64,000 nucleotides of DNA from Sanguinoderma infundibulare (taxonomy: Eukaryota; Basidiomycota; Agaricomycetes; Polyporales; Polyporaceae), in assembly GCA_032821775.1 (NCBI GenBank), contig JAVLRN010000007.1, positions 2,666,001 to 2,730,000 on the forward strand, written 5' to 3'. Position numbers and translations under genes: made by a program. A model generated the notes under the pieces. It was not told where the DNA came from, searched no databases, and saw nothing but the letters and a program-made list of their open reading frames with translations. Below, in pieces: positions 53,872-64,000 of this stretch (the stretch's first letter is position 1; each line of letters begins with the position of its first letter).

Positions 53872-55009
53872 GATAGGGATAAAAGTTGGGTTGTGTTCCT
53901 TTGAATGTGTCGCTACTACTACTACGCTATTGACCTCGTCAGAGAAAACTGCGTAAAGCAGTGAATACAAACATGACAGGAAGAGACATGGTGGGGTTGA
54001 GACCGTCGACCCTCCATGCTGCGCTATTACGCGATCTCTCAATCGGACAGGTGGACTCAAGGATGTAGAGGACCCAGCCCTTGTACACCTACGACTGCGC
54101 ACCGACCACCCGGAATGAACGAGAGCGAGTAGCGGAGAGGGACTGGCCCGAGCCTCGTATTCCGTGAGCGGCGGCAGCGGCGGTCCCGCCCCCGATGTAC
54201 CAGCCGAAATGCACCTCCGCCCAGAAAGAGACGGGCCGCAGCTGCAGCTCCGACCCCCCGCCTGGTCGAGAGGGACCGCCGTTAGGGCCCCCGGACCCGA
54301 CGGCCGCAGGTCCTTCGAGAACCTTGATGTGTACGTGGCCGGAGTTGACGGCGTACGTGTCGGTTTGTCCGCACGAAGAGTGGCTTGCTTGAACAGGTTA
54401 GCCCAAGGTCACGCCGGCGAGACGAAGGTAAATGCGAGGCGTTCAACGCTACTACAATATTCGAGCCGAGTCGTCAGCGTCAGGGTGCTCTGTATCATCC
54501 GAGAGGCTTGGGGTTCCACGGAAGTTTGCGATCTGGCATTTACAGCATCAGTGAGATGGTTACGGAACAACACCATATCAACCGACACCGTCAGCGGAAG
54601 TTTGCGAAGGATGCCAATCATCGACGGGTGACAAAAGCGGGAGACACGTTCCATCCACCCTCGTATCGAAACGTACTCTGCGCTTCAGGCGACTGTGCAT
54701 GCAACAAATCTGTTGGCGTTGGGACGCGCTGGTGCCAGGGCTGCGGCAGAGCAAGCAAAGTCTTCAGACAGGACACAACGCTATTACCCTCAAATCGAAA
54801 CATACTAATACATTATTAAGCAACTGGTATAAAGGTCCGACATCGAATCCCCATCACACCGAAGCAGCGACAGCATCCAAGGAAACCACGGCCTGCCAGT
54901 GGTGGGGACCGAAACCGACAACGATCTAATCCGACCACGAACTCTAACGAGTACAGATGCCGACAGCTCAAAGAGGGCGGGATACACGTACGCTACTGTA
55001 CCGCACCCT
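53872..55009. other. Intergenic, no gene recognised
   Basis: About 1.1 kb between tRNA-Gly and the first DUF6534 gene. Plus-strand open frames of 140-155 codons around 54,160-54,820 show no domain and no consistent codon pattern. Confidence 0.4.
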
Positions 55010-56853
55010 CTATACCCCCATACCCAAACCCGACTCGGGCGAGTCCACGCTCTTCCTGGGTCGCTCCGGGTGCATCACCTTGTGGTCCGGGAGGAAGGAG
55101 CTCGAGCCGGGGTACGAGTTCCCCTTGACGTCCATCACGTCGACCATCTCGTGTGACTCGACGTCGATGTAAATCTGTTGTGGCCCCTGCTGCATCACGC
55201 ATCATGCATCAGCGCCGGCAGCAATCAGAGAAGACAGGACATCAGGGCGGGCGGGATGAAAAGCTTACCCGTCTGCCCTCGCTGCGAAGGACGTTGACGT
55301 TGACGTTCCTGGACCTCTGGGTGGGCATGTGCTCCGAGCGCTGGCCCCCGCTGAGCGCGTCGCTCGTGTCGTACTTCCACCCGCGTCGCGAGTTCAAGCT
55401 CGACATGAGCGAGTTCGTGTACAGCTTCGATAGCGGCAGGTTGAAGATGAGATGGAGGCCAGAAGGCTATACGAGAAAAAAAAAAAGCAGGCAGGAACAT
55501 CAGAAGACGGACTTTGGGTGGAGATGGCGGCCGATACCCGCAGGAATGATTGGACTTACAGAGACTAGGAACAGGATCAGGTCGATGAGGGCGCAAAGCG
55601 CCGTGATGAGCCCGGTCTGGACCGTAACTATGTCGATGAGAAGGAGAAGATCATTGGTGTTCAGCGACGACGTGACATTGCAGCAAATGGGAATGAATGG
55701 CTGTCGGCTACTCACGGCGAATAATTTTGTCGATGACATCATCTGTAATGGACATTCCTGTCTTATTATGCCGCTGTGATAATCCCAAAGGTAAACCATC
55801 GGGGGACTGTGAGTATCAGAACGAACAAGGTTGGGTAAACAATAGTTACCAGATGCCATACAAGCGAGATGGTGATTAAGACGTCGGCAACGGCGGAGAA
55901 CGCGAGCCAGATGATGACGATAATCCTGAACCTCTGAAATTCGACGAACTGTGGGATCAAACCCACGGCGATGGAGGTGCCAAGCCCACCGCCTGCGGGC
56001 GGTCAGCCTATGTCAGATAATCGGCGATAGAAGGGGGCCGCACAGAACTGAGCGATGGCGCAAACCGATATGATGACCACTGCAAAGTAATTTGACGTCA
56101 AGACCTTCACGCGCCAAGCGAAGAACAACTGCGTGAGTACAGCGATGATCGCCTGCAAAATAATTTAGGGATGAAAAAAAACATATGACGACCGCATGCT
56201 ATCTCACCGTCAACGCCGGGTCTGACGAAGATTACACTCAGCGGACGCCGTAAATCTCAGTGGCAAGTAAGCATACCTGTCGCGAACACTGCAAAACATG
56301 TGATTAGATACACGAGCAAAGAGTAAGAACGTCATGACTTACCCCAGCTAGCCGTGGTAACGGCCTTATTGTTCCCTGTAATGTATTCCACTCAGCATGC
56401 AGCACAGTCAATCGTCACGACCCTACGCACCGAAGCCGTTCACGAGGGCCTCGTACACGAACGTGATATCAAAACACGTATTGACAGTGTCACATAGGAA
56501 CAATATGAACACCTGCTCATCAACCCGTCAAACGATGCAACGAATAGAAGGTACATGACCACTCACGAAGGTCTTCATCCACCGCCGGTCGCTGTATGAC
56601 GCCCACGCTCCGTCAGCGCACATCATCCAAGTAGGCGGCGAGCGTACTTACTTTGCGTACACATGAAAGTACAGGTACGTCTGGGTCAGCATGATCCCGT
56701 ACAGCATGATGTTGAACATCACGCCGATGAAGATCGGGCCAAAGCTGGCAGGCGACATTGAGACGCGTCAGCAAACCCTCCCCGGCAGCCCCCGAAGATG
56801 TTCCTAGCGGCCCTGGACCTGAACACTCACATTTCCTGCGCGGGCGTACCCAT
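55010..56853 (-). CDS. DUF6534-type seven-TM membrane protein 1
   Basis: Minus-strand multi-exon gene. Exon 1 is 56853-56831 (MGTPAQE, 23 nt). Exon 2 is 56744-56652, FGPIFIGVMFNIMLYGIMLTQTYLYFHVYA. Further exons encode the family pattern: WMKTF, FFAWRVKVLTS-type helix, GGLGTSIAVGLIPQFVEFQRFRIIVIIWLAFSAVADVLITISLVWHL, a TGLITALCALIDLILFLVS helix and LHLIFNLPLSKLYTNSLMSSLNSRRGW. The last exon after a GCAG acceptor contains YIDVESHEMVDVMD and ends GMGV, stop 55010. Agaricomycete genomes carry many such proteins; function is unknown, a sensory or transport role being speculation. Several middle exon borders are not given because I did not verify them all. Confidence 0.78.
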
Positions 56854-59800
56854 CTTGCCGACCGGGACGTGGACGGGCTATGAAGAGCGCAACAACGGGG
56901 ACGGTCTATCCAGACTGCACACACCCAAGACGGGCACGCGGGGCGAGGACGAGGCTGGGAGAGCAGCAAGGCGTCGTTGCGACCGGGCGAGGAGGGGACG
57001 GTCCAGCGCCAGAGGCTCAAAGTCGGGAGGGAGGCGAAAGGTCCAGAGGGGGGGGCGGGGGCTCGAGAGGCACCATTGCCGGGTCTGGGCATGTTATACG
57101 GAGTGGACAACCGTCAGAGTTGCGGCGAGGCACCGTGGAATGAGCAAGCACCCTTGGGTCTGAGGCAGATTCAGATTTGCGAGATCCACGATGATTCCAG
57201 CAGTGCGGACATGGCACACGCTCCCGCGAGCGCGCTTCTTCCCTCAGAACGTTCTATGCACCGTCAATCGGGCGTCCGCCGGCCGTAGGGTAAACCTATC
57301 TACCACCGCTGTCAGCGAGCGCCTCCGGTCCAATCGCAGCAGCAGTCGCTGGTATTTGCACGCACCTATCTTGGTATTCATGCGGAACATTGCAAAACGG
57401 GTGTACTCGACAACGGGGGGTCTTTGGAGCCTCCAGCTGCGCCATATGGGTGCATTGAAATTCCACGATATCGTCGAGGAAGACGACCACAGATGGAAGT
57501 CTCCACTCGGTCGGTGTTTTGCGTCCTCAAATGGTCCTAAACAGACTTCTCGAGAGCTGATAGCATCAGGAGTTCATATCAGTGAGATGACAAACTGAAG
57601 TTTAGTGAAAGGCCCGGCCGCTAAACGAACGCCTTCGAGTGAATCTTAGCAGTTGGTACGAAGTCCCGTGTCCAATGCCGCGATGCGCATGTGGCGCAAG
57701 TAGTTGTCAAGGACTCACCACCGGGGTGGCGTCGACATCCTGATCGCCACGGTGTTACACAAAAGGTGTGGCAAACTAGTGTCGTATTTACTTACCAGCT
57801 AGGTATCAGCACTTCCCCACCCGAGATCACAGACGTCTGGCGCAAATTCTACGTACGCTTCCACTACTCACCATCATGTGGACAGGTAGGGGAGACGCTT
57901 CGAAGCCTAAAACCCGACGTTCTCGTTAGAACCCCAATATGATGGTGGAGCGCATCCCGCCCAAATCCCGACGTACCGCACGAACGAGCCTCAGTCTCCC
58001 CAATTCGCAACTTCTTGCCCCTTCTCGCGCACCATTCTCCAATCTGGACTAGCGGATGGACGAACGGAAGGCCCGCTGGGGTCAGAGTAACAACCAGACA
58101 TCGGTTGCTCGATCGTTCGACGCCCCAAACGCCGATTTCGAAATGGGGAGCAAAAATGTCGTAAGTGAGTGCCCCTCCGTCCGCCATTGTTGTTGCAGCC
58201 ATTGCTCCGTGAATGATGCAGCTCGCTGTCGTCAACGGCGTGCATCACATGGCCACATCAAGACGACGGCGGATCGAGGGGACCATGTGCCTACCCACCT
58301 ACACACCTTGGAGGCGCACCCACAGCAAGTCGCGACCGTTCACGGGCCGGAAGAGCGGCGGAAGTCTATGCCCGAACCGAACGCAGACTCGCTTTCCGTT
58401 CCTGTCGGGGGGCCAGGTGTTGCAGCATTGAAACGTACCAACGTACGCTTCAACGATCGATCCTGCAAGCGGTGCCTATATGAAGTGGAGCGACTAGAAT
58501 GACAGTAGCCATGGACTTCTTACAATTTCTCCTGAGGTCGACCCAAGTGTAGTGGGTACCCACGACGCCACGTCCGAGTCAGTAGAGACATGACGTGCGA
58601 AAGCAAGCTGCGCACGCAGTCATGAGCAACGAAGTGTGCTGGCAAATACATTATACACAACCCGCTCGGACGTCCGCCTCCCCCGAATAGCCGCAGGTCG
58701 AGGTTTTGACCGATTTGCCGAAAATGTGCCTAAATCAGGTCCAAAAGCGTGCGAGTGTTTGCTAATCCGGGACGTTTTGACGAATTTGGACAAACTTGAG
58801 AGAATTCTGAATGGCAGTTCTCCAGCAGTCGTCCCCGGACGGACCATCAAGCATCGTGAGTAGTCTCCGCGGCCTCCGTCGAACAACGTCCAAGGAGAGT
58901 TCAGTGAGTACATACCCGTGGTCCTGCGTGATGCCAGTTTTTTTTATGCCACGGCAATCCCGCCCTCCCCTGGCCGCCGCTCTTTTACCTCACCAGGAAC
59001 TGATATGCCGGTATCTTCTTATTATTCTCCTGCGCCCATCCGTAACCTCCCAACTTCGACGCGACCCACGGACGTTCGTTAACCTTTCTCTTCTTCTAGC
59101 TTCGGAAGGGCGGAAGGGAACATGGATGCTAACACGGCCCAGCTTCGCCAGGTCTCGACGTCGACGTTCACGTGTGTACGCACCGCCGGCGCATCTCCCC
59201 TCCGGATCTCCAGTCTCCTAAGTAGCTCTCCCGCGTTTCCCTGGTTTCTGGCAGTGACAGCACGCCGATACTTTTGCCACCCTGGCGCGCGTCGCCCTCG
59301 GGCGGGGGATCCAAGTGCTTTCTTTAGGAACCCGGGATCCCCTCTGATCCCATATGGTCAGCAGGCACCGCCGCGGCGGTCATCGCGTGATTGGCTCTTG
59401 GAGCTCGAACCCCCGGACCCGGAAGGGACTTGGCGAGCGACGAAATGAGGTGGGGTGTGCGCAGGTGTGCGTCCATCGCGCAGAACACTGTCTGCGCACT
59501 TACGTTCGCGGTCCAAACCGTTGACTTCCGACAGCGTGCGAACAGGGTGTGGCGCGTACGATACGGTGCGGGATCATGGAACAGGTACTGGTGGCATATG
59601 CTGGACCAGGGTCGCCAGAGCTGAAACGATTCGCGGTGCGCAGAAGCTGGCGCTGGGGTTTTGCTGCCTGCGATGATGAGAAAAGGACGTCCGAGGGTCG
59701 TGTAAGTCTCTCTGATACTTGCGTGCCAGTATACCGGGCGAGTCGGAGCCCGGCATCGTAAACAAGCTTACGTCATGCTTGGAATACTCGGCTGGTCCAT

Positions 59801-60801
59801 CACCTCCCATCACGTCTCTCAATGCGTCCAACGTCCAGAGGATTTGACCGTTCTATGCGTCGTGAGCATTCGCTCTTTCTAGCGTCGGGGGACGTCTGCG
59901 AACGGCCGGGGGGGACCACAGGGCGCGCTCTTGACCGTGGCGAGAGGCCCGCGGATGCAATCATCGTCGAGAGGACGGCAACCCGCCAACTCTACTTCCT
60001 CGTGGTTTGCGTCTGATCCACTAGGATTTCCTTTGTCATCGTTCGAACCCCCATTCAATTTTCAGTCGAGGCCGTGGACCAACTGCCTACCATAAGGTTA
60101 GGCTTCACAGGGCAATAAACGGGAGCTGATGAAAGGAAAAAGAAGACGGGTAGACTTCGCCCGGAGTCTAGACTCCAGCTACAGCAAGGAATGTGCCGCA
60201 CCCTGCGCATGCGTGGATCGTCGCCCCAACGCACGTCAGTTTTCAGAACTCCCCGACCCTGAATATTGAATAGACTTCCGCCCGTAGCGTAGCGTATAAT
60301 TCTCGTGAGAGCCAACACGCGTCGCAGCGAATAGCACGCGTTCTCGTACCCCGACGTCGGAAGCTTCTAACGTCGCGGTACGAGACCGAAGCAGAACGAC
60401 GAGTGCTGATTCTCGCTACAACAGGCCGCCGTATCCGAACTACTCAGGGGGGTAGGGCAGATAAGCAGCGAGTCGTCGTCTGCAGCTTCCTCCATCACGA
60501 AGCCCGACAGATCCGACCATCCCCGGGTCTGCGAATCTGAAGAAGCTACCGCCAAGTCCTATCCGGCCAGCGCTGAATACCCTCGATGATGGAGACGGTC
60601 AAAGGACAGCTAAAGAACATCAGAGTAGATCAAGATCAGAATGCTGTCGTAGTCAAACCCGAAGACAAATAGTTGCTACATCAGAATACAGCGGGTAGCG
60701 CAATATACAACAACGCGTGCAAAGAACTCGGAGGAATACACGTACTGCTAACAATACACGTATAAATGGCATCGCGAATCGTACACCAAGGCAAGGCTCG
60801 T
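56854..60801. other. Nearly 4 kb without recognised gene
   Basis: Between the two DUF6534 genes. Reading frames are short and change frequently. Plus-strand stretches at 58,800-59,450 look Ser/Arg-rich only because of base composition. Degenerate sequence is likely, but I find no identifiable transposon ends or repeats. Confidence 0.4.
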
Positions 60802-62498
60802 TCAGAATGAATCAGACGCGTTTTGAGGACTCAGCTGGCCCGACTTCTCGTTGTATGTCTTGGTAGGCATACTGGCGATGGCAGCCCCTGTCGGGAGAAC
60901 TTTGCCGTCGAGAACGTCAACCATTTCGTGAGATTCGACGTCGATGTAGACCTGGTTTGGAGGCTGCTTCCACGAATGTCAGATACCATCCAACCGGGTT
61001 CAGGTCTCTCACGAACCATCATGCTGACCCGTCTCCCAGTCTCGCTCCGGACGTTCAGGTTGCGGCCGTGATCGGTGCGACTCATCTCATCCGAGGTGCT
61101 TTCCCCGCTTCCGGTATTATACCGCCACCCTGATCGAGAGTTCAGGCTGGACATGAGCGAGTTGGTGTACAGCTTCGACAGAGGAAGGTTGAAGAGGAGA
61201 TGGAGACCACTTGGCTGTTGACAGATGTGAGCAGCGACAACGCAAGGAGGATTGGGGCACTAACGGTCGCCACGAATAGGATCAAGTCTATCAGGGCACA
61301 CAAAGCTGTGATGAGGCCAGTCTGAACGGTGACTGAATTGGATTTGTGATGAGCGATGATGCGAGGGCAGGCGATGGCATGCGACAGGAACTACTTACGT
61401 CGAATGATTCTGTTCACGATGTCGTCGGTGGCGGCGAACCCTGTCTTGTGCTTGCGCTAAGATCGACTTGTCAGCCAAACTCACGTCTAGGTCGGAAGCA
61501 AAGTTACGTACAAGATGCCAAACGAGAGCTACGGTGATCGCGCAATCGGCTACCGCGGAGAACGCAAGCCAGATGATGACGATGACCTCGAATTGCTGAA
61601 AGTGAGCAAACTGTGGGATCATGCCGACGGCGATAGAAGTGCCAAGGCCGCCACCTAGAACGGATGGTAAGTATCATGGCGAGGGCGATATCGATAACAT
61701 ACAGAACTGGACGAGAGCACATGTTGCGATGAAAGCGACGGCAGGGATACTGTTGGTTAGAACCTTTACTCTCCAGGCGAAGAAACTTTGCACGAGGCTC
61801 CCGATGACAGCCTGGGCGCATATAAGAATCAACATGGTACAACACAAAGTGTAGGGACGCACCGTCATAACCGGGTCTACAACCAAGCAGGAGGAATGGT
61901 CAGTGACATAGGACCCAACCTGATACGACGATCGAATGCACCACACGAACCAGTCGCGAATACTAGAGTGCGAGTTAGTCATCTCAACAGCACTCGGGGA
62001 TGGGGGGGGGGGGGGGGGGGAGACTCACCCCAAGAGGCGGACGTAAGGGCGAGATCGTTGCCTGAGTACAAAGGAGTGAGCGTGGACCACAGTAGAGTTG
62101 GGCAGAACGTACCGAAGTTGTTGACCAAGGGGATGTAGACAAACGCGATGTCGAAGGCGCAGTTGAGGGTATCGCAAAAGAAAAGCAGACCGACCTGGGG
62201 AGCGAAGATCACTGAACGGTGCATAATCCAATGCAATGTTAAATGACTTACGAACAGCTTCATCCATAACCGATCCCTGGGGAAAGTTAGTAAAAGCAGG
62301 GTGTGGAGGAGGGGAAGAACGTACTTCTTGTAGACGTTGAAGTATAGGTATGTTTGGGTGATCATGATGCCGTAAAGGAGGACGTTGAAGATGACGCCGA
62401 TGAAGATCGGACCATACCTGCGACGGGATATCGGTGAGCGAGTCCTTAGAGTGGAGTATGCTATCGGAAGCTGACGTTACGGAGGCTATGGAAGGCAT
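60802..62498 (-). CDS. DUF6534-type seven-TM membrane protein 2
   Basis: Paralog of the gene at 55,010-56,853 on the same strand. Exon 1 is 62498-62476 (MPSIASV, 23 nt, same length as in paralog 1), joined by a GTCAGC...CAG intron to YGPIFIGVIFNVLLYGIMITQ and TYLYFNVYKK. Then come FFCDTLNCAFDIAFVY, AVIGSLVQSFFAWRVKVLTN, GMIPQFAHFQQFEVIVIIWL followed by AFSAVADCAITVALVWHL, and SRSGWRYNTGSGES. The last exon reads QVYIDVESHEMVDVLD and ends at TGA 60802-60804. One intron carries a run of 19 C (sense strand) just inside its donor. Function unknown. Exon borders between 61,300 and 62,250 are only approximate. Confidence 0.78.
62002..62020. repeat. Homopolymer tract G19 (C19 on the gene strand)
   Basis: Nineteen consecutive G on the plus strand, in an intron of DUF6534 gene 2, nine bases after the GTGAGT donor. 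Likely length-polymorphic, and the exact count may be a sequencing estimate. Confidence 0.9.
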
Positions 62499-64000
62499 CG
62501 TTGGTCAACGAGCAGCTAGATGCGCTCAAGGGTATCGCGACGCTCGTGGGGGCGGAAGTCGGGGAGGAGGGGGTCTGAAGAGCATTGAGGAGCGGGAGTG
62601 GCGGCTAATGAGGGCGATCGAGGAATATGGGGTGACCGACAGAAGGACTTGGTCGAAGGCACGCATCACAAAGTGTCCAACGTCCGCCCTTTCGTACCCG
62701 GAAGCGAAGTGAGCAGAAATCGAACCGAAGGACCTGGCCCCATGTGGCTCGGAATGCTTCCAGCTTGCGGTACGGGATACTGTCCCATGTTGAAACTAGT
62801 GTAAAGGACGAGAATGCTGGTGAGGATCGCGCGATGGGCGCAGCTGGAACTGTCTGGTCAGAAACAAGGATGCTCGTACCTGGCTACATACGGGAAACGC
62901 AGGTCCATTCGTATGGCTTCTGTGAAGGCGATCGCGACCCGGGCACGCATCTTACATGTGGAGTCGAGCGTTGAGCTTTAACGGCTGTCGTCACATTTCT
63001 GCAGTGGAATGCTCGGCATGGCAGAACGCTTGCAATATCACGCGGCACATCTGACGGCTAAGTGACAGGTCAGCTAGTAGACGGCCGAGATTGTACTCAT
63101 TTACTGACCGCGATTGAACTCAAAGGCGTCGGAACAGAGATTTCTGCGCTTCTCGGAACTGACCATCGTCGAGGGTTTGGTGGACGATGAGGACAAGAAG
63201 TGGCCCGCTGTGGAGGGCGGATCGGTCCCTGGAAAAGCTTGATAGCACTTGTTCGCTCCCTTCTGCGGCAACCGAGACGAGGGATGGCAGTAACCTCACA
63301 CGACGAGCCTGGCTCGGCGCCGGCGTGACGGGCTTCGGAGGCGCCCATGTTGACGCGGCGGACGTGATCATGGACGCGTCCGAATCCGAGTCGCGTCCTT
63401 GTCGCACTCACCACACCCTCCCGCGGAGTCCCGCCCCCGTCCATACAGTCTTCTACCTTGTCCGGCATGGCCAACTGGACACCCTCTTCTACGCGAGCTC
63501 TCGATCGACTCGTTTTTGGCCCTGGACGCGTTCCTGCGCCAACTCAGTCAGGCCTAGTATGCAAGTTGGCTCCCCCTCTATACCGCGCCAACGCGATCAT
63601 CGCGACCTGCAGACCTCGTCCGAGCCACAGCTCGAGCCATTTCAGGCTCAGAGGCCCTCGCCAGCGTTCCTCTCTGCATCATGTCAGACGTCGTTCGGTG
63701 TCGTTTCTTCGTTCGCGAATTAAGCGGATGCCCGTCAACGCCTCGTACCACGTTATGTGAACAGCATCTTGTTATATTCGTCCGCTGCACGAACCCTACT
63801 CTGCCTGCGCTACGCGCATATGTTATGAGCCAGGCTTGTCCACGCGACCAAGCTTTCCTACTCCACCTGAAAACTCTGTTCGCGATTGGAAGCCATGAGA
63901 GCAATGGCGCAAACTCCTAACGTCCTTCACGCCCGTCGCCGTGAGCTACCCGGACCCCGAACGTACGTGTATAAGTACTGACAAGCCCCGCCGTCCTAGA
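62499..64000. other. Window end, no gene recognised
   Basis: Upstream of DUF6534 gene 2 to the window edge. Frames around 63,180-63,900 are open for up to 178 codons on the plus strand, but without domains; a gene starting beyond the window cannot be excluded. Confidence 0.35.

Noticed and set aside
1..64000. CRISPR arrays, bacterial operons, transposase or reverse-transcriptase ORFs, and long terminal repeats
   Set aside because: None seen. The only sizeable repeat is the DUF6533 block, which encodes no mobility function.

Overview
This window reads as nuclear DNA from an agaricomycete (mushroom-forming basidiomycete, polypore-like). Genes are dense and carry many 50-70 nt introns, coding exons are GC-rich, and several families are typical of the group: DUF6533 and DUF6534 membrane proteins, F-box proteins, a basidiomycete-type P450, and a Dicer-like protein. 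Nothing bacterial, plasmid-like or CRISPR-like is present. I derived exon coordinates by joining reading frames across splice sites by eye; gene models below summing to whole codons were checked arithmetically.

Left part (1-14.7 kb): the 3' end of a carboxylate-transporter-like MFS gene, a small Cys/Pro-rich orphan, URC1 (GTP cyclohydrolase II family, uracil catabolism), a 1545-residue Dicer-like gene convergent with URC1, a voltage-gated K+ channel divergent from Dicer, and a cytochrome P450 convergent with the channel.

Middle part (14.7-44.2 kb): an accessory stretch. It holds three DUF6533 paralogs on the minus strand. Two of them lie in an approximately 2 kb near-identical block repeated about 24.4 kb apart, and the second block sits between remnants of an F-box gene. 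Interspersed are an unrecognised minus-strand gene end, a zinc-finger/zinc-ribbon protein, a probably frameshifted F-box gene, a head-to-head pair of membrane-anchored aspartic proteases, a SYLF/Ysc84-like lipid- or actin-binding protein, and an aquaglyceroporin.

Right part (44.4-64 kb): a compact housekeeping block. It contains a nuclear coiled-coil protein divergent from an OGFr-domain protein, a GSKIP-like small protein divergent from VPS45 (endosomal SM protein), and ERV46 (ER-Golgi cargo receptor). These are followed by a U2 snRNA gene back-to-back with tRNA-Gly(GCC). After that come two DUF6534 membrane proteins separated by a gene-poor gap of nearly 4 kb.

The most interesting signals are an inverted repeat in the presumptive 3' UTR of the Dicer mRNA, which pairs better in the Dicer-sense RNA than in its complement; GC-AG introns and 14-nt microexons at functionally critical codons of the K+ channel and the P450; the duplicated DUF6533 block with F-box relics around it; and the divergent protease pair.
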